A DNA stretch of 64,000 nt from Geobacillus vulcani PSS1 (GCF_000733845.1 NZ_JPOI01000001.1:3225001-3289000); one strand, 5' to 3'; shown: positions 19,064 through 29,398, counted from the stretch's first letter. The notes: generated by a model not told the origin, from the letters alone. A program made the numbers and translations.

Positions 19064-19297
19064 TTCTTTCACTTGCACGATCACCCGCTTTGGCGATCCG
19101 GCCGCGGCGGCGGCCACGACCGTGCGAATCGCCTGGATCGTCCGCCCTTGTTTGCCAATCACTTTGCCCGTGTCGTCTTCATGCACGGACAGCTCGTAGA
19201 TGACGGCCGTCTCTTCTTCGCGGCGCTCCACCGCCACCGCTTCCGGGTGATCGACAAGCGCCTTGACGATCGTTTCAATGAGCGGTTTCATGTGCAT
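19055..19297 (-). CDS. khpA: KH-domain RNA-binding protein KhpA (YlqC)
   Basis: KhpA is a small RNA-binding protein that pairs with KhpB in Firmicutes and affects cell division and RNA metabolism. The 80-residue protein is one KH domain with the GKQG loop in DTGKVIGKQGRTIQAIR. It begins three bases after the rpsP stop with no clear ribosome binding site, so coupling to rpsP is likely. The start could be either of two ATGs two codons apart. Confidence 0.93.
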   Translation of the reverse strand: MHMKPLIETIVKALVDHPEAVAVERREEETAVIYELSVHEDDTGKVIGKQGRTIQAIRTVVAAAAAGSPKRVIVQVKEKG

Positions 19298-19300
19298 CTT

Positions 19301-19573
19301 TTATTTGCCGTATTTCAAGTTATGAAATTTCTCTAAAATGCCTTGCTTCGACAGCAGGCTGCGCACCGTGTCCGACGGTTTGGCGCCGTTTTGCAGCCAT
19401 TTGAGCGCCAGTTCTTCATCGATTTTCACTTGCGCCGGCTCAGCGACCGGATCGTACGTGCCGATCGTTTCGATAAAACGACCGTCGCGAGGCGAACGCG
19501 AATCGGCTACCACGATGCGGTAGAACGGTTTTTTCTTTGTCCCCATGCGTTTTAAACGAATTTTTACTGCCAT
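19301..19573 (-). CDS. rpsP: 30S ribosomal protein S16
   Basis: S16 stabilises the 5' domain of 16S rRNA. The 90-residue protein begins [20 protein letters not shown] and has [20 protein letters not shown]. The start is set by GGAGGTG upstream and by the family N-terminus. It leads the rpsP-khpA-ylqD-rimM-trmD cluster and has its own strong promoter. Confidence 0.98.
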   Translation of the reverse strand: MAVKIRLKRMGTKKKPFYRIVVADSRSPRDGRFIETIGTYDPVAEPAQVKIDEELALKWLQNGAKPSDTVRSLLSKQGILEKFHNLKYGK

Positions 19574-19613
19574 AGTCAGTACGCACCTCCGTATAGAGTT
19601 CACACAAGATAGT

Positions 19614-19642
19614 ATATTAACAATTCTTTTTTCGTTTGTAAA
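19614..19642 (-). promoter_or_regulatory. Strong sigma-A promoter of rpsP
   Basis: TTTACA and TAATAT are separated by 17 bases on the minus strand, between ffh and rpsP, with an A-rich spacer. Confidence 0.8.
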
Positions 19643-19667
19643 GGTTTTTCGCTTAACAGATCTTCTT

Positions 19668-21008
19668 TTACATAAATGGAAAACGGAATCCTTTCTTTTT
19701 CCCTTTTGGCATATTCGTCATCATTTTCATCATTTTTTTCATCTCGTCAAACTGCTTCAAAAGCCGATTCACTTCTTGCACCGTCGTGCCGCTTCCTTTG
19801 GCGATCCGCCGTTTTCGGCTGCTGTTGATGATTTCCGGATGCGTTTTCTCTTCTTTCGTCATCGAGCGGATGATCGCCTCAACACGGGCGATTTGCTTTT
19901 CATCGACTTGAATATTGGCGAGCCCTTTGATTTTGTTGGCACCCGGCAACATTTTAATCAGTTCGTCAAGTGGTCCGAGCTTGCGCACTTGACCGAGCTG
20001 CTCCAAAAAATCGTCAAGTGTGAAGGTAGCCGTGCGCATTTTTTGCTCGAGCTCCTTCGCCTTCTCCTCGTCAACGGCTGCCTGCGCCTTTTCGATGAGC
20101 GTCAACACATCGCCCATTCCTAGAATGCGCGACGCCATTCGCTCCGGATGGAACGGCTCCAACGCGTCAAGCTTTTCGCCCATCCCAGCAAACTTGATCG
20201 GCGCTCCGGTGACGGCGCGGATCGACAGCGCCGCCCCACCCCGCGTATCGCCATCGAGCTTCGTCAAAATCACCCCGGTGATGCCGAGCTGTTCATGGAA
20301 GCTTTGCGCGACATTGACAGCATCTTGCCCAGTCATGGCGTCGACGACGAGGAAAATTTCATCCGGCTTGACCGCTTCTTTCATTTGCTTCAGCTCATCC
20401 ATGAGCGCTTCATCAATGTGGAGGCGGCCGGCTGTGTCAATGAGCACGTAATCATAATGCTCCTCTTTCGCCCGCTCGAGCGCCTGTTTGGCAATCTCCA
20501 CCGGATTGGCGCGCTCGCCTAACGAAAAGACAGGCACGTCGAGCTGCTTGCCAAGCGTCTCAAGCTGCTTGATCGCCGCCGGTCGATAGACGTCGGCGGC
20601 CACCAGGAGCGGCTTCCGATTATGCCGCTTGCGCAACAGGTTGGCCAGCTTCCCGGTCGTCGTCGTCTTCCCGGCCCCTTGCAGCCCGACCATCATCACC
20701 ACGGTCGGCGGTTTCTTCGCGACGGCGATTGGGCTTTGCTCGCCGCCCATTAACGCCGTCAACTCTTCTTTGACAACTTTAATCACCTGCTGGCCCGGCG
20801 TCAAGCTTTTCATCACTTCCTGCCCGACGGCCCGCTCGCTCACCCGATTGATGAAATCTTTGACGACTTTAAAGTTGACGTCGGCTTCCAAAAGCGCAAG
20901 GCGCACTTCGCGCATCATCTCTTTGACATCCGCTTCGGTGACTTTCCCTTTGCCGCGGATGCGGTTCATCACCTGCTGCAAACGTTCAGACAATCCTTCA
21001 AACGCCAC
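19668..21008 (-). CDS. ffh: Signal recognition particle protein Ffh
   Basis: Ffh binds SRP RNA and signal sequences of nascent membrane and secreted proteins. The 446-residue protein has the N domain, the G domain ([48 protein letters not shown]) and a methionine-rich M domain with the RNA-binding [11 protein letters not shown] motif and a KMMKMMTNM tail. It follows ylxM by 14 bases. Confidence 0.99.
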   Translation of the reverse strand: MAFEGLSERLQQVMNRIRGKGKVTEADVKEMMREVRLALLEADVNFKVVKDFINRVSERAVGQEVMKSLTPGQQVIKVVKEELTALMGGEQSPIAVAKKPPTVVMMVGLQGAGKTTTTGKLANLLRKRHNRKPLLVAADVYRPAAIKQLETLGKQLDVPVFSLGERANPVEIAKQALERAKEEHYDYVLIDTAGRLHIDEALMDELKQMKEAVKPDEIFLVVDAMTGQDAVNVAQSFHEQLGITGVILTKLDGDTRGGAALSIRAVTGAPIKFAGMGEKLDALEPFHPERMASRILGMGDVLTLIEKAQAAVDEEKAKELEQKMRTATFTLDDFLEQLGQVRKLGPLDELIKMLPGANKIKGLANIQVDEKQIARVEAIIRSMTKEEKTHPEIINSSRKRRIAKGSGTTVQEVNRLLKQFDEMKKMMKMMTNMPKGKKKGFRFPFM

Positions 21009-21022
21009 GGCGGTCTCCCTCC

Positions 21023-21355
21023 CTAGTCAAGTTCATCAAGCTCATTGACGAGCGCCGCCAATTCGGCGTCAGCGCCGTAGTGCCGGCTGATGTAGTCTTT
21101 CAGCCGCTCGATGATCTGCCGCCGCCGTTCATATTTCCGCAGCAGCCCGAGCTTCTCTTCATACTGTTCCAGCATCGCTTCCGTACGCCGGATGTTATCG
21201 TACACCGCCTGGCGGCTCACCTCATATTGTTCGGCAATTTCCCCGAGGGAGTAGTCGTCCAAGTAGTACAGCGCCATGTAATTGCGCTGCTTCGGTGTCA
21301 ACAGCGCTTGGTAAAAATCGTATAAATAGTTCATGCGCATCGTTTTTTCCAGCAC
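21023..21355 (-). CDS. ylxM: YlxM, helix-turn-helix protein of the SRP operon
   Basis: YlxM is a small HTH protein encoded before ffh in many Firmicutes and reported to act with the SRP. The 110-residue product has a sigma-70 region 4-like HTH ([20 protein letters not shown]) and a helical tail. A GTG start is used with GGAGGAG four bases upstream. Its own promoter precedes it. Confidence 0.93.
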   Translation of the reverse strand: MLEKTMRMNYLYDFYQALLTPKQRNYMALYYLDDYSLGEIAEQYEVSRQAVYDNIRRTEAMLEQYEEKLGLLRKYERRRQIIERLKDYISRHYGADAELAALVNELDELD

Positions 21356-21403
21356 CGGACTCCTCCTCCCTCATTGTTAAGTAAAATACCTTTACAACCA
21401 TGT

Positions 21404-21432
21404 AGTGTACCGTCTTTTCGGCAAGGTGTCAA
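21404..21432 (-). promoter_or_regulatory. Sigma-A promoter of ylxM-ffh
   Basis: TTGACA and TACACT are separated by 17 bases on the minus strand, between the ftsY terminator and ylxM. Confidence 0.8.
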
Positions 21433-21474
21433 GGGATGGAACAGACAAAGGGCTTATCGGTTTTCCCGGTGGAC

Positions 21475-21512
21475 GTAACAACAAAGGGCGCTCCATTGGT
21501 TGGGGAGCACCC
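21475..21512 (-). terminator. Terminator after ftsY
   Basis: GGGTGCTCC / GGAGCGCCC stem with one wobble is followed by TTTGTTGTT on the minus strand. It separates ftsY from ylxM-ffh. Confidence 0.8.
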
Positions 21513-21525
21513 TCTGTTTGCTTGT

Positions 21526-22512
21526 TTATTGTTCAAACAAATCGGCAAACAATCCGTAGACGTACTGTTCTGGATCGAACACTTGCAAATCGTCCATCTT
21601 TTCGCCGAGGCCGACGAGTTTCACCGGGATGGCCATCTCGTTGCGAATGGCGAGCACGATGCCGCCTTTTGCCGTGCCGTCCAGCTTCGTCAACACGATG
21701 CCGGTCACATCGGTCGCCTCTTTAAACAGTTTAGCCTGACTCATCGCGTTTTGCCCCGTCGTCGCATCGAGCACAAGCAGCACTTCATGCGGGGCGCCCG
21801 GAATTTCGCGGCTGATGACGCGCTTCACTTTTTCAAGCTCTTTCATTAAGTTCACTTTGTTTTGCAGCCGCCCGGCCGTGTCGCACAACAATACATCGAT
21901 TCCGCGCGCTTTCGCCGCTTGAATCGCATCATACATGACTGCTGCCGGGTCGGAGCCGGCGGCTTGCTTAATGACGTCGACTCCGACGCGCTCGCCCCAT
22001 ACTTCGAGCTGCTCGATCGCCCCGGCGCGGAACGTGTCGCCCGCAGCCAAGAGCACCGATTTTCCTTCCGATTTCAGTTTATAGGCAAGCTTGCCGATCG
22101 TCGTTGTCTTGCCGACGCCGTTGACGCCGACGAACAACATGACCGTCAGCCCGCCTTCTTGTATATTCAAAGCGGAAAGTTCTTTGTCATCCGCGCCGGC
22201 GCGGTAAATGTCAATGAGTTTTTCAGCGATGACATCGCGCATTTGCGCCGGGTCTTGAATGTTGCGGCGCTTCACTTCCATCTTGAGCTCGTCGACCAAC
22301 TCCATAACGGTCGCGACGCCCACATCGGCAGCGATTAAAATTTCCTCAAGCTCTTCAAAAAACTCTTCATCCACTTTCCGATAGCGGGCGATGAGGTCGT
22401 TTACTTTTCCGGCGAGCGAATGTCGCGTTTTGGACAGCCCTTCCTTAAATTTTTCCGTGACGGCATCCGCTTGCTTTGTCCATTTTTCTTTCAATTTTTG
22501 AAAAAAGCCCAT
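21526..22512 (-). CDS. ftsY: Signal recognition particle receptor FtsY
   Basis: FtsY is the SRP receptor at the membrane and pairs with Ffh as a GTPase twin. The 328-residue protein has a short basic A region (FFQKLKEKWTKQADAV), the NG domain with VGVNGVGKTTTIGKLAY, CDTAGRLQNKVNLMKEL, and TKLDGTAKGGIVLAIR. It lacks the long acidic N-terminus of E. coli, as usual in Bacillus. It follows smc by 20 bases. Confidence 0.98.
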   Translation of the reverse strand: MGFFQKLKEKWTKQADAVTEKFKEGLSKTRHSLAGKVNDLIARYRKVDEEFFEELEEILIAADVGVATVMELVDELKMEVKRRNIQDPAQMRDVIAEKLIDIYRAGADDKELSALNIQEGGLTVMLFVGVNGVGKTTTIGKLAYKLKSEGKSVLLAAGDTFRAGAIEQLEVWGERVGVDVIKQAAGSDPAAVMYDAIQAAKARGIDVLLCDTAGRLQNKVNLMKELEKVKRVISREIPGAPHEVLLVLDATTGQNAMSQAKLFKEATDVTGIVLTKLDGTAKGGIVLAIRNEMAIPVKLVGLGEKMDDLQVFDPEQYVYGLFADLFEQ

Positions 22513-22532
22513 CCAAAGCGCCTCCTTTCCAA

Positions 22533-25500
22533 TTATGACCGCACAAGCTCCTTTGAATCTTCCAGACGGACGGAAACAAGCTTGGAGACGCCCGATTCCT
22601 GCATCGTGACGCCATACAGCACGTCCGCCTCTTCCATCGTCCCTTTTCGATGGGTGATGACAATAAACTGCGTGTCGCGGCTGAACCGTTTCAAATATTG
22701 GGCATACCGTTGCACGTTCGCTTCATCAAGCGCCGCCTCGACTTCATCAAGGACGCAAAACGGCACCGGGCGCACTTTCAAAATCGAAAACAAGAGGGCG
22801 ATCGCCGTCAGCGCCCGCTCCCCGCCCGAAAGCAAGCTTAAATGCTGCAGCTTTTTCCCCGGCGGCTGGGCGACGATGTCGACACCCGTTTCAAGCAAGT
22901 CGTTCGGGTCGGTCAGCCGCAAATCAGCGCGTCCGCCGCCGAACAGCTCGCGGAACACCTCGCCGAAATGGGTGCGGATTTGTTCAAACGTCGTAAGAAA
23001 TCGTTTTTTCATTTCTTCATCCATTTCATCGATCACTTGATGGAGCGTCGCCTTCGCTTCTTCCAAATCGGCTTTTTGCTCGCTTAAGAAGCGGTGCCGT
23101 TCGGAAACGCGTTCATATTCATCGATCGCCCCCAAGTTGACGGTGCCGAGCTCCTCCATGGCCCGCTTGATCAGCTTCACCCGCTTGCGCGCCTCATCGG
23201 CGCCGATCTCAAGCGGATAGGCGGAGCGGGCCGCTTCAAACGACAGTCCATACTCTTCACGCAGCCGGACAAGCAAATTCTCAAGCTCCACATCAAGCCG
23301 GTTCAACTTCACTTCTTCGTCTTTCACAACATCGGTGAGCTGTTTATGCTGCCGCTTTGCCTCTTTCCATTCCTGTTCCAAATGTTCAAGACGGCGTTGG
23401 AAATCGAGCCGCTGTTCACGGCGGCTCGCGATCAGTTCCACCGTTTTTTGCTTGTCTTCGAGCTTTTGCTTTCGCAGCTGCTCAATCTCTTTTTCGTTCC
23501 ATTCCGGGGCCTCCATTTCCGCATCCAAGGCGGCCCGTTCGCGCTCCGCTTCTTTGAACCCGCGGATCGTTTCGGCAAGCTCCGCTTCCCATTCTTCCAC
23601 TTTCCGACGCGCATGTTTCACGCGCTCTTTCGTTTCCGCCAAGGCGATTTTTTGCTCGGTGATCGCTGCTTGGAGCGCCTCTTTCGTCGTTTGTTCCGTC
23701 TGTTTTTGCGCCTGCAGCCGGCTGATGTCGTCATCGATCGCCTGCAGTTTCTCGGCAAGCCGCGCCAGCTGTGCGTCAATGGCGTCAAGGCGGCGGTTGA
23801 GCTCTGCCATTTCACGCTCATCGTTCGCCTTTTCTTCATCATACAATGCGAGCCGCTCGTCGATCCGCTTTTTCTGCCATTCGAGCTCGCGCTGCTCGTC
23901 CTTTTGTCCTTGCAGGGCCTCCCGCAACGCTGCAACCTCCTCTTGCAGCGCGGCCGCCTGCGCTTCCTGCTCTGCCTGCTCGCGTCGTTTTGCGGCAACA
24001 TCCTGCTCAAGCCGAGCGATTGTTTCATCCATTTCCTGCAGTTTGGCCGAAAGCGTCTCGAGCTCGCGGTTTCGACTTAGCAACGACGCGGTTTTTTTCG
24101 GCGCCCCGCCGCCGGTCATCGCCCCGCCGGGGCTGACGACATCACCGTCCAATGTCACGAGGCGATAGCGATAGTGAAGAAGCTTGGCCAGCTCATTCGC
24201 GCCTTTTAAATCGGCTGTCACGATGACATGGCCGAGCAAATGGGCGATCGCTGCCCTATAGGCGCGGTCGTATTCCACGAGTTCGCTTGCAATGCCGACA
24301 AACGCCGGATGGCGGTCAATCGCTGCTCTCTCTCGTTCGGAAAGCGCACGCGCTTGAATGACGTCCAGAGGCAAAAACGTCGCCCGCCCGTAGCCGTTCG
24401 TTTTCAAATAGTGAATCGCCTGCCGCGCCGCCTGTTCACTGTCAACGACGATATGTTGCATCGCGCCGCCGAGCGCTGTTTCAATCGCTGTCTCATAGCG
24501 GTCCGGCACGCGAATAAGCTCAACAACGGCGCCATGAATGCCAGGCAGCCGGTCGCGCGCCTTTAATACTTCTTTTACCCCTTGGACAAAACCGGCATAA
24601 TCATGTTGCATCTCTTCCAACCATTGCTTTCGCGCTTTTGTTTGTTGCCGGTATTGGCGCGCCTGGTGCAGCAATGCTTCATGCTGCTCGAGCTCCGTTT
24701 TTTGCGCCGCAAGCGCCGCGGCGAGAGCGGCTTGCTTGTTATTCGCTTCCGCCAGCGCCTGCTCAAGCCGGGCCTGCTCCATCTGCAAGGCGACGCGTTT
24801 TTGCTCAAGCTGTTCGCGTTCGGCGAGATGGCGGCGGTTCGCTTCATCGAGCGCCGTCCGCTTGGCATGCAGCTTGCTGATGGCTTGCTCCACATGCGCC
24901 CGTTCATTTTTCAACGCCGCCTGTTCATGAACAAGGTCGATATAATCGCCTTTTCGCTGCTCGATTTCTTCTTCAAGATCCACTTCATGCAACAAAAGAG
25001 CAGCCTCTCGTTCTTTCAACTCCTGTCCGAGCGCCGCAGCAGCCGCTTCCAATCGTGCCAATTCCCCCCGCTCGGCTTGCAGTTGCTCCGTCAAACGGCG
25101 CTGTTTGGCCGCCAAGGTGAACATGATGTCATCAAGCTGCTCTTTCCGCTTTTGTGCATGCCTTTTCCGCTCTTTCAGCACTTCCTTCCGTCCTTCGAGC
25201 TTCTCAAGCTCTTCGCTCGCCAACAGGAGCACCTGCTGCAGACCGTCGACCGATTCGTCAATGGCGGTCATTTGATCACGCAGCTGCTCGATTTGGGCTT
25301 CCATTTTCTGCAGCGCCGCCGCCAGCGCCACTTCGTCCCGTTGGTGCTCATCAAGCGCTTCCTTCAACTCATTCCATTGCCCGCGCAGCTGCTCAATGTC
25401 GTGAACCATCAGCGCCACTTCAAATCGCTCGAGTTCCTCGCGTTTTTCCAAATACTCTTTGGCGAGCGACGCCTGCATGCGGAGTGGTTCAAGCTGCTGT

Positions 25501-26096
25501 TCGAGCTCGTGCAAAATATCGTTGACGCGGTGCAAGTTGTCCTGCGTTTCCGCTAGTTTCGTCTCTGCCTTTTTTTTCCGCAGCTTGTACTTCAACACGC
25601 CGGCCGCTTCTTCAAAAATGGTGCGCCGCTCTTCCGGCTTGCTGCTTAAAATCTCTTCGACCCGGCCTTGCCCAATGATGGAAAACGCCTCCTTGCCGAG
25701 CCCGGAATCGAGAAACAAATCGACGATGTCTTTCAAACGGCACGGCTGGCGATTGATGAAAAACTCGCTCTCTCCCGAACGATAGACGCGTCGGGTCACG
25801 CTTACTTCCTGGTACTCAAGCGGCAAAAAGCCGTCTTCATTGTCGAGCGTGATCGTCACTTCTGCGACATTGAGCGGCTTGCGCGATTCGCTGCCGGCAA
25901 AAATGACGTCTTCCATTTTCGCCCCGCGCAGCGATTTCGCCGATTGCTCGCCGAGCACCCAACGGATCGCATCGGTAATGTTGCTTTTGCCGCTCCCGTT
26001 CGGACCGACGACCGCCGTCACACCGGGAACAAACTCGATCGATACACGGTCGGCGAACGATTTAAAGCCGATCACATCCAATCGTTTAAGGAACAT
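22533..26096 (-). CDS. smc: Chromosome partition protein SMC
   Basis: SMC is the ATPase of the ScpAB-SMC complex that organises and segregates chromosomes. The 1187-residue protein has Walker A (VVGPNGSGKSNITDA), long coiled coils, a hinge near residues 520-650 (GYGRATFLPLDVIQA), and the C-terminal head with signature LSLLSGGERALTAIA and Walker B FCVLDEVEAALDE. The start at MFLKRLDVIGFKSF is set by GGTGAGG; the earlier in-frame codons are rejected. Length matches B. subtilis. Confidence 0.99.
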   Translation of the reverse strand: MFLKRLDVIGFKSFADRVSIEFVPGVTAVVGPNGSGKSNITDAIRWVLGEQSAKSLRGAKMEDVIFAGSESRKPLNVAEVTITLDNEDGFLPLEYQEVSVTRRVYRSGESEFFINRQPCRLKDIVDLFLDSGLGKEAFSIIGQGRVEEILSSKPEERRTIFEEAAGVLKYKLRKKKAETKLAETQDNLHRVNDILHELEQQLEPLRMQASLAKEYLEKREELERFEVALMVHDIEQLRGQWNELKEALDEHQRDEVALAAALQKMEAQIEQLRDQMTAIDESVDGLQQVLLLASEELEKLEGRKEVLKERKRHAQKRKEQLDDIMFTLAAKQRRLTEQLQAERGELARLEAAAAALGQELKEREAALLLHEVDLEEEIEQRKGDYIDLVHEQAALKNERAHVEQAISKLHAKRTALDEANRRHLAEREQLEQKRVALQMEQARLEQALAEANNKQAALAAALAAQKTELEQHEALLHQARQYRQQTKARKQWLEEMQHDYAGFVQGVKEVLKARDRLPGIHGAVVELIRVPDRYETAIETALGGAMQHIVVDSEQAARQAIHYLKTNGYGRATFLPLDVIQARALSERERAAIDRHPAFVGIASELVEYDRAYRAAIAHLLGHVIVTADLKGANELAKLLHYRYRLVTLDGDVVSPGGAMTGGGAPKKTASLLSRNRELETLSAKLQEMDETIARLEQDVAAKRREQAEQEAQAAALQEEVAALREALQGQKDEQRELEWQKKRIDERLALYDEEKANDEREMAELNRRLDAIDAQLARLAEKLQAIDDDISRLQAQKQTEQTTKEALQAAITEQKIALAETKERVKHARRKVEEWEAELAETIRGFKEAERERAALDAEMEAPEWNEKEIEQLRKQKLEDKQKTVELIASRREQRLDFQRRLEHLEQEWKEAKRQHKQLTDVVKDEEVKLNRLDVELENLLVRLREEYGLSFEAARSAYPLEIGADEARKRVKLIKRAMEELGTVNLGAIDEYERVSERHRFLSEQKADLEEAKATLHQVIDEMDEEMKKRFLTTFEQIRTHFGEVFRELFGGGRADLRLTDPNDLLETGVDIVAQPPGKKLQHLSLLSGGERALTAIALLFSILKVRPVPFCVLDEVEAALDEANVQRYAQYLKRFSRDTQFIVITHRKGTMEEADVLYGVTMQESGVSKLVSVRLEDSKELVRS

Positions 26097-26200
26097 GGTA
26101 TGACGCCTCACCATCTTTCCACTGTGATCCCCCACAAACGACCTGAAGTCCTTTTGGGAAAACGGGACGTTCGATCTGTTCATCCTATCATACGAACCAT

Positions 26201-26233
26201 CAAAAAAACGCCTTTCTTTCCTCGCTCAAGGCG
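26201..26233 (-). terminator. Intrinsic terminator between rnc and smc
   Basis: CGCCTT / AAGGCG stem followed by TTTTTTT on the minus strand, about 105 bases before smc. The stem is short with a 13-base loop, so readthrough is likely. Confidence 0.6.
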
Positions 26234-26239
26234 CACATG

Positions 26240-26476
26240 TTCACCGGAACACCCATGAGCAATGTTTGCTCTCCACCCGAGCGTGAAAACAGCAGCTCCA
26301 TATTCTCGCACGTTCACAGAAAAGTTCCATGGGCAGCGCGATCTGCCCTCCACCCGGGGATGAAAATCCCGCGCCAGTCCTGCATTTTCACAGAAAAGTT
26401 CCATGGGCAGCGTGATCTGCCCTCCACCCGGGCATGAAAATCCCGCGCCAGTCCTGCATTTTCACAGAAAAGCTGA
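26240..26476. repeat. 74-bp tandem repeat in the rnc-smc spacer
   Basis: Two near-identical 74-bp units begin at 26313 and 26387, each starting TTCACAGAAAAGTTCCATGG; a further 16-base start of a unit is at 26461. A diverged 73-bp unit begins at 26240 (TTCACCGG, then CTCCACCCGAGCGTGAAAA). The two good units differ at only a couple of positions. Each contains two small inverted repeats: GGGCAG / CTGCCC and GGGATG-AAAATCCC. The period is not a multiple of three, arguing against coding. The rest of the 397-base spacer holds only the terminator. Confidence 0.9.
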
Positions 26477-26493
26477 CGTAACAGCGCCAGCCT

Positions 26494-27234
26494 TCACTGC
26501 TGATCGGCAGCCCGCAATGTTTCGAGCGCCATTTGCGCCGCATGCTGTTCGGCTTCTTTTTTCGAGCGGCCGACGCCGATGCCAAGCTCTTGGCCGTTTA
26601 ACGCTACGCGGGCGACAAACTCCTTGTTGTGGGCCGGACCTTTTTCCTCCAAAATGGCATATTCAAGCGTTCCACTGCCGTCGCGCTGCACCAATTCCTG
26701 CAGCTGGCTTTTAAAATCCATCACATGAGAAAAAGCACCTTCGTCAATTTTCGGGAACATCGTTTGCTCCAAAAAACGGATGACCGCATCCATTCCTTGA
26801 TCCAAATACAAAGCGCCGATGAACGCCTCAAAGACGTCCGCCAAGAGCGCCGGGCGCGTTCGCCCGCCGGTCAGCTCCTCGCCTTTGCCGAGCAAGACGA
26901 GCTCGCCGAACGACAGAGCGTTGGCAAATTTCACAAGCGACGGCTCGCAGACGATGGCTGCCCTCAGCTTCGTCAATTGACCTTCGCTCATATGCGGGAA
27001 CTTTTGAAATAAATATTGAGAAACGGTCAGCTCCAGCACGGCATCGCCCAAAAACTCGAGCCGTTCATTGTCTTCGTGAAGCCGCCGCCGATGCTCATTC
27101 ACATACGATGAATGGGTGAACGCTTGAATCAGTAGCTTTTCGTTTCGAAAGGTGATGCCGATTTTTTTTTGCAACTCTTGAAACTTCGCCCGCCTCTTTT
27201 CATGGATGCGTTCTCGATCTTTTGGTTTTGACAT
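26494..27234 (-). CDS. rnc: Ribonuclease III
   Basis: RNase III cleaves double-stranded RNA in rRNA processing, scRNA maturation and mRNA turnover. The 246-residue protein has the signature [20 protein letters not shown] with catalytic residues, the [18 protein letters not shown] motif, and a C-terminal double-stranded RNA-binding domain ([20 protein letters not shown], then [17 protein letters not shown]). The ATG follows CGGAGGGC. Confidence 0.98.
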   Translation of the reverse strand: MSKPKDRERIHEKRRAKFQELQKKIGITFRNEKLLIQAFTHSSYVNEHRRRLHEDNERLEFLGDAVLELTVSQYLFQKFPHMSEGQLTKLRAAIVCEPSLVKFANALSFGELVLLGKGEELTGGRTRPALLADVFEAFIGALYLDQGMDAVIRFLEQTMFPKIDEGAFSHVMDFKSQLQELVQRDGSGTLEYAILEEKGPAHNKEFVARVALNGQELGIGVGRSKKEAEQHAAQMALETLRAADQQ

Positions 27235-27285
27235 AAAAATGCCCTCCGACTTCGTTCCAGAACAAAATGGCCGTGTCTTCCTCTA

Positions 27286-27291
27286 TTATAT
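27286..27291 (-). promoter_or_regulatory. Possible -10 element for rnc
   Basis: A perfect TATAAT is present on the minus strand in the acpP-rnc spacer, but no good -35 element lies at the right distance. Confidence 0.35.
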
Positions 27292-27360
27292 CCGTTCTCC
27301 GGTCCGCTACGCGAGCGAGAATCGTGCGCTTTTTCCACAGCGCCCGCCGAGCATCCCTGA

Positions 27361-27398
27361 AAAAGCAGAGAAAGCCCCGTTCGAAGCAACGGGACTTT
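27361..27398 (-). terminator. Terminator after acpP
   Basis: AAAGTCCCGTT / AACGGGGCTTT stem with a 6-base loop followed by CTCTGCTTTTTC on the minus strand. It closes the fapR-plsX-fabD-fabG-acpP unit. Confidence 0.75.
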
Positions 27399-27411
27399 GC
27401 AAAAAAGCGCA

Positions 27412-27645
27412 TTACAGACGGCTTTTTATGTAGTTCACAGCATCTCCGACTGTGACGATTTTTTCCGCCTCTTCATCGGAAATTTCCATGTTGAATTCAT
27501 CTTCAAGTTCCATGACGAGTTCGACGATGTCGAGCGAATCAGCGCCCAGGTCGTCCTTAAACGATGCCTCAAGCGTCACTTGTGATTCGTCAACCCCCAA
27601 CCGGTCGACGATGATTTTCGTTACACGTTCCAATACATCTGCCAT
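27412..27645 (-). CDS. acpP: Acyl carrier protein
   Basis: ACP carries growing acyl chains on a phosphopantetheine attached to the serine of [18 protein letters not shown]. The 77-residue acidic protein starts at the ATG after GGGAGGTGAACGCA ([10 protein letters not shown]); an earlier in-frame codon is rejected. It is last in the fatty-acid operon under FapR control. Confidence 0.99.
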   Translation of the reverse strand: MADVLERVTKIIVDRLGVDESQVTLEASFKDDLGADSLDIVELVMELEDEFNMEISDEEAEKIVTVGDAVNYIKSRL

Positions 27646-27705
27646 TGCGTTCACCTCCCTTCATGATTATAGTCGATTGGTTGAAAAAATACTAGCACTG
27701 TTTTC

Positions 27706-28449
27706 TTATGGCATCACCATGCCGCCATCGACATGAAGTGTCTGCCCGGTCATGTAGCTTGCCGCGTCCGAAGCGAGGAAAGCAACAACGCGGGCGACGT
27801 CATCCGGCTCACCGAAGCGGGCGAGCGGAATTTGCTTTAACATTTCCTCCTTCAGCTCCGGGCTGAGCGCTTCGGTCATATCGGTCGTAATGAACCCTGG
27901 AGCAACGGCATTGACGGTGATGTTGCGGCTGGCAAGCTCGCGCGCAGCCGTCTTCGTCAAACCGATGACGCCAGCTTTGGCGGCGACATAATTCGCCTGT
28001 CCGGGATTGCCGATCACACCGACGACCGAAGCGACGTTGATGATCCGCCCGTAACGCTGTTTCATCATCGGCCGCACCGCCGCCTTCGTACAAAGAAATA
28101 CCCCTTTTAAGTTCGTGTTCATCACCGCATCCCATTCTTCCTCTTTCATCCGCATCAATAAATTGTCGCGCGTAATGCCGGCGTTATTGACCAAAATGTC
28201 GAGGCGGCCGAATTGGTCAAGCGTCGTTTTCACCATGCGTTCAACATCTTCAGCGCGGGCGACGTCCGCCTGTACGGCGATCGCTTCGCGGCCGAGCGAG
28301 CGGATGGCCGCGACAACCTCATTCGCTTTCGCCTCGCTGCCGGCATAGTTCACGACGACGTTCGCCCCTTGGCGGGCAAGCTCGAGGGCGACCGCCCGGC
28401 CGATGCCGCGCGAAGCCCCGGTGACGAGCGCAATTTTTCCTTCAAGCAT
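27706..28449 (-). CDS. fabG: 3-oxoacyl-ACP reductase FabG
   Basis: FabG reduces 3-oxoacyl-ACP with NADPH in fatty-acid elongation. The 247-residue short-chain dehydrogenase has the cofactor loop [27 protein letters not shown], the catalytic serine region [15 protein letters not shown] and [13 protein letters not shown] with Tyr and Lys. The ATG (MLEGK) is chosen over an adjacent in-frame GTG. It starts within a few bases of the fabD stop. Confidence 0.98.
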   Translation of the reverse strand: MLEGKIALVTGASRGIGRAVALELARQGANVVVNYAGSEAKANEVVAAIRSLGREAIAVQADVARAEDVERMVKTTLDQFGRLDILVNNAGITRDNLLMRMKEEEWDAVMNTNLKGVFLCTKAAVRPMMKQRYGRIINVASVVGVIGNPGQANYVAAKAGVIGLTKTAARELASRNITVNAVAPGFITTDMTEALSPELKEEMLKQIPLARFGEPDDVARVVAFLASDAASYMTGQTLHVDGGMVMP

Positions 28450-28453
28450 CACT

Positions 28454-29395
28454 TTATTCCCCTTTCAACGCCGCAACGGTGGCCTCGAAGGAAGCGAGGT
28501 CGTTCACCGCATAAACGCGGGCGTTGCGGTCAATTTTTTTCACAAGGCCGGACAACACTTTCCCAGAGCCGATTTCGATAAAGGTGTCGACGCCAAGCGA
28601 AAGAAGCGTGCGCACCGACTGCTCCCAACGCACCGGCGAGTACAGCTGCTCGATGAGCAAACGGGCGATCTCCTCTTTTTTCGTCACCGGCTCGGCAGTC
28701 ACGTTGGCGACGACCGGAATGGCAGCGTCACGGATCACCAAGCTGTCAAGGACCGTTTTCAGTTTTTCCGCCGCCGGCTTCATGAGCGACGAGTGGAACG
28801 GACCGCTCACCTCAAGCGGAATGACACGTTTGGCGCCGCGTTCTTTCGCCAGCTGCGCCGCTTTTTCCACTCCGGCTTTCGAACCGGAGATGACAATTTG
28901 GCCCGGACAGTTGAAGTTGGCCGGCTCGACCGGATCGCCTTGAGCGGCCACTTCGCTCGTCACCGCTTCAAGCGCCGCGGCGTCCATCCCAAGCACCGCC
29001 GCCATCGTTCCCTCACCGGCCGGCACCGCTTCATCCATTAGCTCGCCGCGGCGGCGCACCGCGTAAACGGCATCGGCAAACGACATGGCGCCGGCGGCGA
29101 CAAGCGCCGTATATTCGCCCAAACTATGGCCGGCGACATAGTCCGCCTTCAGTCCAGCGCCGTCGACAAGTTGGAGCAAGGCGATGCTCGCGGTCAAGAG
29201 CGCCGGCTGGGCGTTGTATGTCAACGTCAGCTCTTCTTGTGGCCCGTCAAACATAAGTTTGGAAAGCGCGAATCCAATCCGCTCGTCAGCTTTCGCGATG
29301 ACGGCGCGAGCGCGTTCGTCATGCACGAAGGCGTCTTTCGCCATGCCGACCGTCTGCGATCCTTGGCCTGGAAATAAAAAGGCGATTTTCCCCAT
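28454..29395 (-). CDS. fabD: Malonyl-CoA:ACP transacylase FabD
   Basis: FabD moves malonyl from CoA to ACP to supply elongation. The 313-residue protein has [18 protein letters not shown], the nucleophile serine in [13 protein letters not shown], and the arginine/histidine region [19 protein letters not shown] precedes the ATG. It is packed tightly between plsX and fabG. Confidence 0.98.
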   Translation of the reverse strand: MGKIAFLFPGQGSQTVGMAKDAFVHDERARAVIAKADERIGFALSKLMFDGPQEELTLTYNAQPALLTASIALLQLVDGAGLKADYVAGHSLGEYTALVAAGAMSFADAVYAVRRRGELMDEAVPAGEGTMAAVLGMDAAALEAVTSEVAAQGDPVEPANFNCPGQIVISGSKAGVEKAAQLAKERGAKRVIPLEVSGPFHSSLMKPAAEKLKTVLDSLVIRDAAIPVVANVTAEPVTKKEEIARLLIEQLYSPVRWEQSVRTLLSLGVDTFIEIGSGKVLSGLVKKIDRNARVYAVNDLASFEATVAALKGE

Positions 29396-29398
29396 TTT

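Noticed and set aside
23094-24080. Long plus-strand open frame opposite smc
   Set aside because: Antisense shadow caused by the coiled-coil codon pattern of smc; no ribosome binding site or recognisable domain.
26180-26404. A minus-strand frame of 74 codons across the 74-bp repeats
   Set aside because: The repeat period is not a multiple of three, so the frame would encode different peptides in each unit; no start signal is seen.
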